Below are positions 34,578 to 44,459 of a stretch of DNA of 64,000 nt, piece by piece. Below the pieces are notes generated by a model. That model did not search any database and was not told the DNA's origin. It saw nothing but the letters and a program-made list of their open reading frames with translations. Location of the stretch: NCBI GenBank assembly GCA_948794795.1, contig CAQGLR010000009.1, positions 1 through 64,000 on the forward strand, in the 5' to 3' direction. The position numbers and the translations under genes are program-made. How positions within the stretch are numbered: position 1 is the stretch's first letter; each line of letters opens with the position of its first letter. Origin of the DNA: an uncultured Lachnospiraceae bacterium. Lineage in GTDB: Bacteria; Bacillota; Clostridia; Lachnospirales; Lachnospiraceae.

Positions 34578-35957
34578 ATGAAAGTAAACCATAATATTAC
34601 AGCACAGATAGCAAATATAAATTTAAAAAAGGATGAGAGAAGAGTAGCAACAAGCCTTGAGAGGCTTAGTTCTGGATATAAAATTACAAAGGCAGCAGAT
34701 GATTCAGCAGGAATGGCTATTTCAAATAAGATGCGTACACAGATAAGGGCATTAGACCAGGCTTCAAGAAATGCAGAGGATGGACAGTCTATTGTACAAA
34801 CAGCTGATGGTGCATTAAATGAGATTGCTGCTATGCTGCAGCGTGTCCGTGAACTGAGTGTACAGGCAGCAAATGATACATACACTATTGATGACCGTAA
34901 CTCTGCACAGGAGGAAGTTGACCAGCTTCTTGATGAGATAGACCGTATTTCAAGCACTACAGAATTTAATGGTAAGAAACTTCTTGATGGTTCATCATCA
35001 AGGTCTTTTACAAGCAATATAGATGAAATAAGGGCAGTTTCAACATCTATGAATGTACCTAGTGGTAAATATAATATTACCGTGGATGCTGCTCCAGAAC
35101 CAGCAACAGTAACAGGAAGTTTTACAATACCTGCCAGTGGTTCAAGTACAATTCGTATAAATGGAGCAGATATAAAGATTAATTCTACAGATTCAGTAAC
35201 TACTGTTAATAATAAGATTTTTGAAGTATGTGACAAGATGGATATCAAAGTAGATTTTACAGCTCCATCAAATTTTACACTTACAACAAAGACCACAGGT
35301 TTTGACCAGCAGATAGAATTAAGAATGCCAGGACAGAATAAAATTATAGCAAATGGAAAAGATGCAAAAGTTACTCCTAGTACTACTGCAGCACCACCAG
35401 TTCTGGCATTTTCTACTAATGCAAAGGCATCAGCAGATGGAAGTAAAGTTACTATTAAAGATAACAGCGGTTTTGAAATGGTTATAGAAGTTCCAGAAAA
35501 TGCAACATTAGGAACAGTTGAACTTGATGTATATAATGCAGGATATATGGGTATGCAGATAGGTGCTAATGAAAATCAGTCATTATATATGAACTTTGAA
35601 GAAGTTACATGCAGGACTCTTGCATTGCGTGAGGCAGATGGGCAGAACAGGATTAACTTATGTTCACAGCATAGTGCAAGCGTTGCAATAGGAAAAGTTG
35701 ATGATGCAATAGCAAAGGTTTCTGCAGTGCGTGCAGAACTTGGTGCATATGAGAACCGTCTTGAAAGTACAGTATCCAGCCTTGATGTGGCAAGTTATAA
35801 TATAACTAACTCTATGTCACGTATAATGGATACTGATATGGCTGATGAGATGACACAATATACACAGCTTTCAGTGCTCCAGCAGGCAGCAACTACAATG
35901 TTGTCACAGGCAAACAGTAAGCCTCAGGAAGTTATGAACCTGCTTCAGGGAATGTAA
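34578..35957 (+). CDS. fliC: Flagellin
   Basis: 459 residues. Conserved N-terminal D0/D1 region (MKVNHNITAQIANINL, SLERLSSGYKI, AADDSAGMAISNKM, LQRVRELSVQAAND) containing the TLR5-recognition stretch. There is a Thr/Ser/Ala-rich variable middle (about 150-330) and a conserved C-terminal D1/D0 (IAKVSAVRAELGAYENRL, SRIMDTDMADEMT, MLSQANSKPQEVMNLL). Exported by the flagellar type III apparatus. GAAAGGATGG about nine bases before the ATG. FliS-like chaperone gene follows 38 bases later. A TLR5-agonist motif is present by sequence; activity untested. Confidence 0.95.
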   Translation: MKVNHNITAQIANINLKKDERRVATSLERLSSGYKITKAADDSAGMAISNKMRTQIRALDQASRNAEDGQSIVQTADGALNEIAAMLQRVRELSVQAANDTYTIDDRNSAQEEVDQLLDEIDRISSTTEFNGKKLLDGSSSRSFTSNIDEIRAVSTSMNVPSGKYNITVDAAPEPATVTGSFTIPASGSSTIRINGADIKINSTDSVTTVNNKIFEVCDKMDIKVDFTAPSNFTLTTKTTGFDQQIELRMPGQNKIIANGKDAKVTPSTTAAPPVLAFSTNAKASADGSKVTIKDNSGFEMVIEVPENATLGTVELDVYNAGYMGMQIGANENQSLYMNFEEVTCRTLALREADGQNRINLCSQHSASVAIGKVDDAIAKVSAVRAELGAYENRLESTVSSLDVASYNITNSMSRIMDTDMADEMTQYTQLSVLQQAATTMLSQANSKPQEVMNLLQGM

Positions 35958-35995
35958 TATATAACTTTATTTAATGGAAAGGCCTGGTTATTATT

Positions 35996-36475
35996 ATGGA
36001 TAAAGAGCAGATAAGGGAATATACAGCACGTATTTCACAGTCGAATAAAAGTGGTCTTGTAAATATAATTTATGAGCTTTTTGCATATAGTATTGATATG
36101 GCAGAACAAGCTTTTAATTCAGGTGACAAAGATAAAGCTGTAAAATATCTTAGGAAAGCGCAGGATTGTGTTTGTGAACTAAAAAGAAGCCTTGATTTCC
36201 ATTATGAGATTTCATATAATCTTGCAAGCCTGTATAAGTATGTACATGGGCATATTATAACTTCAATTACCAGGCAGGCACCTGTTAATTTTGGTGAGAT
36301 AAGGAAAGTTATGGGAGCACTCCAGGAGTCATTTATTGAAGTTGCAAAGCAGGATAATTCTGGTGCAGTTATGCAAAATACGCAACAGGTATATGCGGGG
36401 CTTACTTATGGAAGAGGAACGTTAAACGAAGTATTTATGAATCCAAATGAGTATGCAAGGGGATTTAAAGCATAA
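35996..36475 (+). CDS. fliS: FliS-like flagellin chaperone
   Basis: 159 residues, all-helical. IYELFAYSIDMAEQAFNSGDKDKAVKYLRKAQDCV and the following ELKRSLDFHYEISYNLASLYKYVHGHI match the FliS fold (LYDGAI...LxxSL...LYxYM). It binds the flagellin C-terminus to prevent early polymerisation. The C-terminal 45 residues (QQVYAGLTYGRGTLNEVF) are an extension. Same operon as flagellin, followed by a strong terminator. Confidence 0.8.
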   Translation: MDKEQIREYTARISQSNKSGLVNIIYELFAYSIDMAEQAFNSGDKDKAVKYLRKAQDCVCELKRSLDFHYEISYNLASLYKYVHGHIITSITRQAPVNFGEIRKVMGALQESFIEVAKQDNSGAVMQNTQQVYAGLTYGRGTLNEVFMNPNEYARGFKA

Positions 36476-36479
36476 AAAT

Positions 36480-36510
36480 AACAGCCGTATTTATACGGCT
36501 GTTATTTTTT
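36480..36510 (+). terminator. Terminator of the flagellin-fliS unit
   Basis: Perfect stem AACAGCCGTAT / ATACGGCTGTT with a T6 tail. Confidence 0.85.
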
Positions 36511-36542
36511 AATACTGTATTTAAAACAAAAATATATAGTTA

Positions 36543-36971
36543 TTACATTTGTGCTTTGATTTTTTCAGCTGTTTCAGCAGCAACTGTATCATCCATATTA
36601 TTGTCTGGTACATATTTTATAGTGATACCATCATCTGTATTACGTGGGATAAGGTGTACATGAAGATGGAATACAGTCTGTCCTGCTGGTTCACCATTAT
36701 TCTGTAATACATTTAAACCTTCATAACCAAATGCATTTTTAATTGCAGCACCACATTTTTTAGCAACTTTAAATATTTTTTCACAATATTCATCTGGAAG
36801 TTCAAAAATATTGGCAGCATGTGTTTTTGGCAGTATAATTGAGTGTCCCCTTGAAGCAGGAGATGTGTCAAGTATAACCTTAAAATCATTATCTTCATAA
36901 ATTGAATTAGTAGGAATCCTGCCATGTGCAAGTTTACAGAAAATACAATTATCATCAATATTCTGGTTCAT
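36543..36971 (-). CDS. HIT-family nucleotide hydrolase
   Basis: 142 residues. HIT motif FHLHVHLIPR (HxHxHxx) near residue 105 and N-terminal CIFCKLAHGRIPTNSIYEDN with the CxxC of HinT-like zinc members. Expected to hydrolyse nucleoside phosphoramidates or dinucleotide substrates in the cytoplasm. GGGAGG before the ATG. Same strand as citrate synthase, which lies 44 bases upstream, so the pair may be co-transcribed. Confidence 0.9.
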   Translation of the reverse strand: MNQNIDDNCIFCKLAHGRIPTNSIYEDNDFKVILDTSPASRGHSIILPKTHAANIFELPDEYCEKIFKVAKKCGAAIKNAFGYEGLNVLQNNGEPAGQTVFHLHVHLIPRNTDDGITIKYVPDNNMDDTVAAETAEKIKAQM

Positions 36972-37015
36972 TTTAGTCCTCCCTTTATAGATAACTTTTA
37001 AAATAATTCCATTGG

Positions 37016-38461
37016 TTAGCAGCTTTCTTCTTTCATTGAAAGCTGCAGTTCTTTCAGATAATTTGTATCTATCTTTGGTGTTGAACGCTCTTTTAATGAT
37101 TCATATACTTTAGGAACCATAATGCTTTGGTATGCTGGCCTTATTATTTTATCAATATTAATAAGTTCTTCAATACGGTGTGCACTCCAGCCTACTATAC
37201 GTGCCATTGCAAATATAGGGGTGAAGAGTTCCATTGGAATACCAAGCATATTGTAAACAAATCCGCTATAGAAGTCTACATTAGCGCTTACTCCTTTGTA
37301 AATTGCACATTCTTCACCAATTACTTCTGGTGCCATGCGTTCTATCATAGAATAAAGTTCAAATTCTTTCTTCTGGTGTTTTTCAATGGCAAGCATTTCT
37401 ACAAACTTTTTAAAAGCCAGTGCCCTTGGGTCTGATATAGAATAAACAGCATGTCCCATTCCATATATAAGGCCACGTTTGTCAAATGCCTCATGGCGTA
37501 CAAGCTTGTGTAAATATGCCCTTACTTCATCTTCATCACTTGTGTCAGAAACATTTTCCTTTAAATCCTGCATCATTTCAACTACTTTAATATTTGCACC
37601 GCCATGTTTAGGGCCTTTTAATGATGATAACGCAGCTGCTATTACTGAATAAGTATCAGAACCAGCAGATGTTACTACCCTTGTTGTAAAAGTTGAGTTA
37701 TTGCCACCGCCATGTTCCATATGGAGTACAAGTGCAAGGTCAAGTACTTTTGCTTCAATATCAGTATAACTTTTATCTGGTCTTAACATTCTTAAGATAT
37801 TTTCTGCTGCGGACAGGCTGTCCATAGGTCTGTGTATATAGAAGCTTTCATCACATTCATAATGGTTGTATGCATGGTAGCCGTAAACTGCAAGCATAGG
37901 GAATACACTTATAAGCATAATACATTGTTTCATAACATTTTCAAGCGAATTATCAGATATTTTATCATCATAAGAAGAAAGGGTAAGTACACTTTTAGTT
38001 AATGAATTCATAATATCTTTGCTTGGGGCTTTCATAATAACATCCCTTACAAAGTTAGTAGGAAGCCTTCTGTTTTTAGCAAGGACTTTCTGGAACTCTT
38101 CAAGCTGTGATTTGCCAGGAAGGTCTCCAAAAAGCAGAAGGTGTGCGGTTTCCTCAAAGCCAAACCTTCCATCTTTCCTGAACCCGTTTACTAAATCATA
38201 TATGTTGTAACCTCTGTAATAAAGTTGTCCTTCACAAGGGACAATATGGTTGTCAACCATATCTGTAGCTTTAATAAGGGATATATTAGTTATACCAGAC
38301 AAAACCCCTTTACCATTTTTATCCCTTAGTCCACGTTTTACACCATATTTATCAAATAATTTTGAGTCAATAGAATTATTTTCTATACATACATGTATAT
38401 ATTTATTGGTATAATCATCCATAAATTTTTCAAAATTATCAGTTTTAATTTCTTCTTGCAT
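37016..38461 (-). CDS. Citrate/2-methylcitrate synthase
   Basis: 481 residues. Conserved core GITNISLIKATDMVDNHIVPCEGQLYYRGYNIYDLV, the active-site His regions MEHGGGNNSTFTTRVV and YGMGHAVYSISDPRA, LKGPKHGGAN, and the C-terminal FTPIFAMARIVGWSAHRIEEL. Condenses acetyl-CoA (or propionyl-CoA) with oxaloacetate. It has an N-terminal extension of about 60 residues relative to short bacterial enzymes. AAAGGAG before the ATG. No aconitase or isocitrate dehydrogenase is adjacent, so the pathway context is not visible; glutamate synthesis is likely. Confidence 0.92.
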   Translation of the reverse strand: MQEEIKTDNFEKFMDDYTNKYIHVCIENNSIDSKLFDKYGVKRGLRDKNGKGVLSGITNISLIKATDMVDNHIVPCEGQLYYRGYNIYDLVNGFRKDGRFGFEETAHLLLFGDLPGKSQLEEFQKVLAKNRRLPTNFVRDVIMKAPSKDIMNSLTKSVLTLSSYDDKISDNSLENVMKQCIMLISVFPMLAVYGYHAYNHYECDESFYIHRPMDSLSAAENILRMLRPDKSYTDIEAKVLDLALVLHMEHGGGNNSTFTTRVVTSAGSDTYSVIAAALSSLKGPKHGGANIKVVEMMQDLKENVSDTSDEDEVRAYLHKLVRHEAFDKRGLIYGMGHAVYSISDPRALAFKKFVEMLAIEKHQKKEFELYSMIERMAPEVIGEECAIYKGVSANVDFYSGFVYNMLGIPMELFTPIFAMARIVGWSAHRIEELINIDKIIRPAYQSIMVPKVYESLKERSTPKIDTNYLKELQLSMKEESC

Positions 38462-38603
38462 ATTAAAATCTCCTTTCTGTGCTGGTTTTTTGTTTTAGAA
38501 ATATTTTTAACCCCAAGGTGTGTATAGAAAATTAAAAATGCACAAATTTATTTATGGGTATAGATATATCCTGGAACCAGCTGTCTGGTTAAAATTTAGT
38601 CAA

Positions 38604-38776
38604 GCGGATATTCGTAATCCGCATTGCCTGCAAGCAGGCATTGGCTGCTTGCCCAATAACAAACCAACCTCATCGCCGCTTTGCGGCAGTCTGGCAAGAG
38701 CCTGGACTCCTGCCAGACTAAGTAAGCCCTGGTAAATCAAACCCACCGCTTAAGAAGCGTGTATTTTAAAGGGCTT
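38604..38776. other. G+C-rich structured intergenic segment
   Basis: Five stems follow in 170 bases: GCGGATATTCGTAATCCGC (38604), GCCTGCAAGCAGGC (38626), GCCGCTTTGCGGC (38675), GTCTGGC...GCCAGAC (38689-38718), and CGCTTAAGAAGCG (38747). An enclosing pair TAAGCCCT/AGGGCTTA spans 38722-38776. Much higher G+C than surrounding spacers, no ORF with a ribosome site. A small RNA, repeat element or termination region between MarR and citrate synthase. Confidence 0.45.
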
Positions 38777-38798
38777 AATTAATGAGGTTAAATACTTT

Positions 38799-39245
38799 TC
38801 AACTGCCAGAAGATTCTAACACTTCTGCAATATTATTACTTATTTTTTCTGCAATATTACGCATTAAATGTTTTTCATCTTCTGTAAGGTTTTTAAATAA
38901 TATTCCCAGAAGTTCTTTTTGCTTGATTTTAACATAATCAATTACAGGCAGGGCTTTTTCCTGCATTTCAAGATGTATGCATCTTCTGTCATGTGTATCT
39001 TGTTTTCTTTTAAGATATCCTTTTTCAATAAGGGTATCAACCGCTTTAGACACATATGATTTGGTAAGATAATGGACTTCCACAATATCCCTTGCAGTAT
39101 CATACATAGTATGTTCTTTTAAGAATAAAAGTACTTTTATTTCTAACATGCTAAGGTTATAAGTATTTGTAACGGGTTTATAGACAATTTCATTTAGTTT
39201 CTTGTATAGCTGGCCATTTAAAAGTAATTCTAAATGGTCGTCCAT
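38799..39245 (-). CDS. MarR-family transcriptional regulator
   Basis: 148 residues, winged-helix MarR fold: LSMLEIKVLLFLKEH, recognition helix region LTKSYVSKAVDTLIEKGYLKRKQDTHDRR (wing with DxRR), and C-terminal dimer helix. GGGGGG-TGAT precedes the ATG. Alone between spacers, so its target is not evident; self-regulation is common in the family. Confidence 0.88.
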   Translation of the reverse strand: MDDHLELLLNGQLYKKLNEIVYKPVTNTYNLSMLEIKVLLFLKEHTMYDTARDIVEVHYLTKSYVSKAVDTLIEKGYLKRKQDTHDRRCIHLEMQEKALPVIDYVKIKQKELLGILFKNLTEDEKHLMRNIAEKISNNIAEVLESSGS

Positions 39246-39630
39246 ATTATCACCCCCCCCATGTTCTAAAACAGAAAATGGAATTATATTACCAGGTTAT
39301 TTTTATTTTCACTTTTGAACAGTTCTATAGTGAACATATTTTATTAATATTATATAAGACTTTATTTAACATGTCAAATTAAATAAATGTGAAAAAATAT
39401 TACATATTTATCACTAACAGGTAATAAAAGACAGGTATTTTTTAGTTTTTAGCCTGTCAGGTGGTTCTGATGTAACAGAAGTGTGCCCCTGTATGGAAAT
39501 TATTTGCTGCTTGTGCGGATATTAATATATAAAAATGGCCTGGTATAAATTATTATATCCAGACCGCTTTTTAACTTAATAGGAAATTGTTGTAATATTG
39601 AACTTGTAATTAAAGAAATATATATACATT
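39246..39630. other. Intergenic, holding the cysE terminator
   Basis: No ORF supported. A minus-strand terminator lies at 39531-39565: stem GGTCTGGATATA / TATACCAGGCC followed by T5. A second stem AGACAGGT...GCCTGTCA (about 39429-39462) is also present. Confidence 0.5.
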
Positions 39631-40554
39631 TTAATCAAAAAGTTCATTTATAGACAAACTTGCCTTTTTTTGTTTAAATTCCAGTTCTGGGTTTTTAACA
39701 CTTACACGTGTTCCTGGTGGTACAGAGTCCGTTATAAATGCATTGCCACCAATAACTGAACCTTTACCAATAACCGTGTCACCACCAAGTATGGATGCAC
39801 TTGAGTAAATAGTTACATTATCTTCGATAGTAGGATGTCTTTTAATATCACGTAAAAGCTGGCCGCTGCGTGTTGAAAGTGCACCAAGGGTAACACCCTG
39901 GTATATTTTTACATTATTGCCAATAATTGTAGTTTCACCTATGACTACGCCTGTTCCGTGGTCAATAAAGAAATATTCACCTATTTGTGCTCCTGGGTTA
40001 ATATCTATGCCTGTATGGCTATGGGCATATTCAGACATAATACGTGGAATAAGTGGAACTTCCATTTTATAAAGTTCATGTGCAACCCTGTATACAAATA
40101 TTGCGAGAAGACCAGGATAACAAAAGATAATTTCCTGTCTGGTCTTTGCTGCAGGGTCCCCATTATATGCTGCTTCTACATCTTTAACCAGGTACTTCTG
40201 TATAGTTCCAAGTGATGAGAAAAAGTTTATACAAATTCCTTTTGTTTTTTGTTCTATTTCTTTTTCAGGAATATCTTCTGGTGAAACTTGTATAAAAGCG
40301 GATTTTATCTGGCATGATAAATCATCATAAAGCCTTAGTATATTGTGGCCAACAAAATATTCAGGTATAGTCCTGCCAAGGTATTCATCATCAAAATACC
40401 CAGGGAACATAATTTGCCTGAGTCTTAGCATTATATGTATAATGCAGTCCCTGTCTGGCATACACTGTCCACTTTTTATATAAAAAATATCTTCATTTTT
40501 ATAATTTTCTGTAATCTGTTGTACAATACCACTTAACTGCTGCTCTGAAAACAT
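39631..40554 (-). CDS. cysE: Serine O-acetyltransferase
   Basis: 307 residues. An N-terminal helical domain of about 165 residues, then the left-handed beta-helix of hexapeptide repeats (GIDINPGAQIGEYFFIDHGTGVVIGETTIIGNNVKIYQGVTLG) with the catalytic His in DHGTGVVIGE. Acetylates L-serine with acetyl-CoA in cysteine synthesis. Longer than E. coli CysE because of the extended N-terminal domain seen in EpsC-like Clostridia forms. GAAAGGAAAGAGC before the ATG. No cysK is adjacent. Confidence 0.93.
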   Translation of the reverse strand: MFSEQQLSGIVQQITENYKNEDIFYIKSGQCMPDRDCIIHIMLRLRQIMFPGYFDDEYLGRTIPEYFVGHNILRLYDDLSCQIKSAFIQVSPEDIPEKEIEQKTKGICINFFSSLGTIQKYLVKDVEAAYNGDPAAKTRQEIIFCYPGLLAIFVYRVAHELYKMEVPLIPRIMSEYAHSHTGIDINPGAQIGEYFFIDHGTGVVIGETTIIGNNVKIYQGVTLGALSTRSGQLLRDIKRHPTIEDNVTIYSSASILGGDTVIGKGSVIGGNAFITDSVPPGTRVSVKNPELEFKQKKASLSINELFD

Positions 40555-40586
40555 ATGCTCTTTCCTTTCTTAAATAAAGTTAAAAT

Positions 40587-40625
40587 AATGCCACCAGAAA
40601 CCATATATGTTTCTGGTGGCATTTT
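40587..40625. terminator. Strong hairpin terminator of the cheA operon
   Basis: Perfect 13-bp stem AATGCCACCAGAAAC / GTTTCTGGTGGCATT with T/A tracts on both sides, between the end of cheA and the start of cysE. Confidence 0.8.
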
Positions 40626-40728
40626 ATCTAAATAGTTCTGTATAATAAAACAGTATATATAATAGTATTCCATCCAGACAGAAATAGAAGTTGGATTTTC
40701 AAATACTCTAATAAAATATTATGCAGGT

Positions 40729-42912
40729 TTATGCCCTTACAAGTGCCCCAGCATCAATAATAAGGCTTATGCTGCCATCCCCCAGCTGTGTACAGCCAGA
40801 CAGGCCATTTACCTTTTTAATGTATGGAGGTATAGGTTTAACTACTATTTCCTGTTCACCTACAAGAGTATCTGCAAATACTGCCAGGTTTTTATCTTCA
40901 TGTGTAAGTACAACTACTATACCATCTTCAATATTGTCAACTGCACCATTAAGATGATAGAAATTATTAAGCCTTACAAGAGGGTAACATTCGTCACGTA
41001 TCATAACATATTCTTCACCATCTGGCTCTACAATAAGTTTATCATTGGTAAGCCTTATAAATTCTGCTACGCTGTTTGTAGGTGCGACAAAGTTTGTACC
41101 TGCCACTGAGAATATAATACCATCTATTATAGCAAGTGTAAGAGGGATTTTCATAGTCATGGTAGAACCTTCTCCTTGTACACTTTCAATATCAAGCATA
41201 CCACCTACACCTTGTATATTTTTAACAACAACATCCATTCCAACACCGCGGCCAGAATATTCTGTAACCTGTTTCTTAGTTGAGAATCCAGGAAGAGTAA
41301 TAAAGTTAAATACTTCTTTGTCAGTTAAATCCTTTTCAGAACGGTTGCCAAGAAGCCCGTTTGACTTTGCTTTCGCAATAATATTTTCACGGTTTAATCC
41401 CTGTCCGTTATCTGAAACAGATATCCATACCTGGCCTCCTTCATTTTTGGCTTCAAGTACAATTTTGCCCTTTTCAGTTTTACCAGCTTCAGCACGTTTT
41501 TCATTACTTTCAATTCCGTGGTCAACAGAATTTCTTATAAGATGCATAAGAGGGTCAGATATATGCTCAATAATATTTTTATCAACTTCTGTATCTTCAC
41601 CAATTACTTCAAGTTCTATATCTTTTCCAAGTTTTTTGGATGTATCATATACAATACGGTTCATCTTCTGGAATGTATTTTTAAGCGGCATCATCCGCAT
41701 TGCCATAATTGCATCCTGGAGTTCAGAGGTGATTTTGGAAAGCTGTGCTGCTGACTTCTGGAAGTTTGACAGGTCAATTCCTGGAACTTTTAAATCAGGG
41801 TTTTGTAATACAGTTGCTTCTGCTATTACAAGTTCACCTATTAAGTCCATAAGTAAATCCATTTTCTTGATATTTACACTGATAAAGCTCTGTGCCTCAC
41901 CCTTTTTAGCAGCAGGACGTTTAGCTGGTTTCTTTGGTTTGGTTTCTGTCTGTGCTGCTACAGGTGCAGGCTGTGGTGCAGTATTAGCAGCAGGTGTTTC
42001 TGCAGGAGCAGCGGGGGTATTTGCAGGAGGGGTGGCAGGAGCAGCAGGTGTATTTACTGCAGCAGGTGCAGGAACTGGAGCTGCCTGTGCATCTGGATTA
42101 ACAGCAGGTGTTTCTGCTTCAGCACAGAATGCAAGGAATTCTTCGCCTGTACACTCATTGATTTCAACATTTTCTATGCCTGCACTTGAATTGATAAGCT
42201 CCATAATTTTGTCTGGGCCTTCTGTTGTCTGTAAGGCAATTTTAAAGCCAAATTCATGGATTACATCTGAACTGGCAGGATTAGCAATAATATCATCCGG
42301 GGTAAAAAGTATATCTTCTGCAATTCCTTTAAGAGAATTAATAGCCATGTATGCCCTGATATTTGCCATATCTGTATCTTTCATATATGTAATGAAGATA
42401 TTATAGAATTTGCTGTGTTCAGAAGCAACAGGTGCTATATAGAAATGTGGTTTCTCCTGCAGTGGTCTTTCTTGTATAGGCTGCACATTTTCACCTGTAG
42501 TTACATTCTGTATTTTTTTAAGGAATACATCTAATATTTCTATAAGTCCAGTTGAATCCCCATCAGATTCTGAACCTTCTTTGATTTTCTCAAGTTCGTT
42601 GGTTATAAAATCTGATACTTCAAGAACATCATCAACTAACTCTTCGTGAGGTACATTTTCTGGATTATTTTCCCTTATAAAATAAAATACGTCTTCAAGC
42701 TTATGCGATAATGTAGCAATATTCTGGTACATCATTACAGCGGAAGCACCTTTTATAGTATGCATAATACGGAATATTTCATTTACATTGTCTTCGTCAA
42801 ATTCTCCTATATCTTTGCTGTCAAGACAAATGTTCTGAAGGTTTTCAAGACCTTGTTCGGTCTCAAATATAAACATATCCAGCATACCATCAGTAATTAT
42901 ATCGTCAGCCAT
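40729..42912 (-). CDS. cheA: Chemotaxis histidine kinase CheA
   Basis: 727 residues. Hpt domain 1-110 with phosphoacceptor His51 in MHTIKGASAV; CheY/CheB-binding P2 about 165-260; a Pro/Ala-rich linker about 275-330; dimerisation (VNIKKMDLLMDLIGELVIAEA); ATPase with N-box HLIRNSVDHGIES and DNGQGLN, GRGVGMDVV; CheW-like domain about 595-727. Signals receptor state to CheY and CheB. Last gene of the cheR-cheB-cheY-cheA run; AAGGAG before the ATG. cheW, cheC and cheD are not in the window. Confidence 0.97.
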   Translation of the reverse strand: MADDIITDGMLDMFIFETEQGLENLQNICLDSKDIGEFDEDNVNEIFRIMHTIKGASAVMMYQNIATLSHKLEDVFYFIRENNPENVPHEELVDDVLEVSDFITNELEKIKEGSESDGDSTGLIEILDVFLKKIQNVTTGENVQPIQERPLQEKPHFYIAPVASEHSKFYNIFITYMKDTDMANIRAYMAINSLKGIAEDILFTPDDIIANPASSDVIHEFGFKIALQTTEGPDKIMELINSSAGIENVEINECTGEEFLAFCAEAETPAVNPDAQAAPVPAPAAVNTPAAPATPPANTPAAPAETPAANTAPQPAPVAAQTETKPKKPAKRPAAKKGEAQSFISVNIKKMDLLMDLIGELVIAEATVLQNPDLKVPGIDLSNFQKSAAQLSKITSELQDAIMAMRMMPLKNTFQKMNRIVYDTSKKLGKDIELEVIGEDTEVDKNIIEHISDPLMHLIRNSVDHGIESNEKRAEAGKTEKGKIVLEAKNEGGQVWISVSDNGQGLNRENIIAKAKSNGLLGNRSEKDLTDKEVFNFITLPGFSTKKQVTEYSGRGVGMDVVVKNIQGVGGMLDIESVQGEGSTMTMKIPLTLAIIDGIIFSVAGTNFVAPTNSVAEFIRLTNDKLIVEPDGEEYVMIRDECYPLVRLNNFYHLNGAVDNIEDGIVVVLTHEDKNLAVFADTLVGEQEIVVKPIPPYIKKVNGLSGCTQLGDGSISLIIDAGALVRA

Positions 42913-42939
42913 CTCTAACTCCTTTCTTAACTCTTTTTC

Positions 42940-43335
42940 TTATGGTATTAATTCAAGTTTCTTTAAAACTGTTTCAAATTTCGCCTGGTCTATAGGTTTT
43001 CCAGCATATCCCACACATCCAAGGTCAAATGCCCTGTTTACATTGGTGCTTTCATTAAGGGCTGTTGTCATAATAATTTTAGCTTGTTCTTCTTCTGGAA
43101 TTTTTCTTTCCTGTTCAATATTCCTGATTGCTTTTAATGCCTGGTATCCGTCAAGGGCTGGCATCATAATATCGAGGCAGACCAGGTCATATGGGGTATC
43201 TGCATCAAGTGCCATAAGAAATGCATCTACGGCTTCCATACCATCAACTGTAACATCACATTCCCCAAACTGGGATAAAAATTTTAACATGAATTTCCTG
43301 CTGGCAAAATCATCCTCTGCAATAAGTATTCTCAT
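42940..43335 (-). CDS. cheY: CheY-like single-domain response regulator
   Basis: 131 residues from ATG 43335, chosen because GGAGGATATT directly precedes it. Receiver only: ILIAEDDFASRKFM, phosphoacceptor Asp in DLVCLDIMMPALDGYQAL, Thr in IIMTTAL, Lys in YAGKPIDQAKFE. It sits between cheB and cheA and is presumably phosphorylated by CheA. The acidic pair and insertion (NIEQERKIPEEEQAK) are closer to CheY-like adaptors than to short classical CheY. Confidence 0.85.
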   Translation of the reverse strand: MRILIAEDDFASRKFMLKFLSQFGECDVTVDGMEAVDAFLMALDADTPYDLVCLDIMMPALDGYQALKAIRNIEQERKIPEEEQAKIIMTTALNESTNVNRAFDLGCVGYAGKPIDQAKFETVLKKLELIP

Positions 43336-43395
43336 AATATCCTCCATTCCACCATATATAAATAAACATGGTAATACATCTATATAATTAATTAA

Positions 43396-44421
43396 TTAAG
43401 GCATCGAATTAAGTATATTATATACCTTAGCCGCAACATTTTCCAGTGGTACCTGGAATTCAACAGCACCTATATCATATGCTACCTTCGGCATGCCATA
43501 AACTACACAGCTCTTTTCATCCTGCCCTATTGTATGTGCACCTGCTTTGCGCATTGAAAGCATACCTAAGGCACCATCCCCGCCCATTCCTGTAAGTATT
43601 ACACCCACAGCATTGCTTGCAGCAGCAGATGCAACAGACTTAAATAAAACATCTACAGAAGGGCAGTGGCCGTTAACCCTTTCGCCTTCCTTGCATTCTA
43701 CCCTGTATATATTGCCTGAACGTATAAGCCTCATATGTTTGTCACCAGCAGCAACCAGTACTTTGCCTCTTTCAAGTACATCACCGTTTTCTGCTTCTTT
43801 AACTGCAACCCTGCATTGGTTATTAAGCCTTTCAGCATACATTTTGGTAAATCCTGGAGGCATATGCTGCACAATCACAGTTCCAGGTATGTCAACATTA
43901 AATTTCTTTACTACATCAAAAATGGCTTCTGTACCACCTGTTGATGCACCTATTGCTACTACCTTATTAGGGTATGTACGTCCAGTGGAATTTACTTTAA
44001 ATTCTTCTGCCGCCTTATACTTGCCGACTTTTACAGTAGATGCAATCTTGATTTTGGTTATAAGTTCATTTTGTATCCAGGAAGCCAGGTTTTCATGGCT
44101 TGTATTGGCTGGTTTGTCTACGAAGTCAACTGCACCATTTGCCATTGCATCAAAAACTGCTGAGTTAAGGGAACTAATCATCACTGTAGGTATAGGATGC
44201 TGTGGCATAAGCCTTTTAAGAAATTCTATACCATTCATACGTGGCATTTCAACATCAAGTGTCATAACATCAGGTTCATAGCGTATAATCATATCTCTTG
44301 CCTGGTATGGGTCTGCTGCAGTAGCAACAACATGAATCATAGGGTCTGTTTCAAGAATCTGGGATAACATATTCCTAAACAGTGCCGAATCATCAACAAC
44401 CAAAACTCGTATAGGTCTCAT
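43396..44421 (-). CDS. cheB: Chemotaxis methylesterase/deamidase CheB
   Basis: 341 residues. Receiver 1-120 (VLVVDDSALFRNML, VMTLDVEMPRMNG, VDKP). Methylesterase domain 150-341 with the catalytic triad regions AIGASTGGTEAI (Ser), VQHMPPGFTKMYAERL (His) and ILTGMGGDGALGM (Asp). Removes methyl groups from receptor glutamates when phosphorylated by CheA. Between cheR and cheY in one operon. Confidence 0.97.
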   Translation of the reverse strand: MRPIRVLVVDDSALFRNMLSQILETDPMIHVVATAADPYQARDMIIRYEPDVMTLDVEMPRMNGIEFLKRLMPQHPIPTVMISSLNSAVFDAMANGAVDFVDKPANTSHENLASWIQNELITKIKIASTVKVGKYKAAEEFKVNSTGRTYPNKVVAIGASTGGTEAIFDVVKKFNVDIPGTVIVQHMPPGFTKMYAERLNNQCRVAVKEAENGDVLERGKVLVAAGDKHMRLIRSGNIYRVECKEGERVNGHCPSVDVLFKSVASAAASNAVGVILTGMGGDGALGMLSMRKAGAHTIGQDEKSCVVYGMPKVAYDIGAVEFQVPLENVAAKVYNILNSMP

Positions 44422-44459
44422 ATTATTTACATCCCTTCTTTAATCTAATCTGGTTCAAT

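Noticed and set aside
41045..42406. 453-codon frame opposite cheA
   Set aside because: An antisense shadow of the Ala/Pro-rich linker and ATPase domain; cheA is unambiguous.
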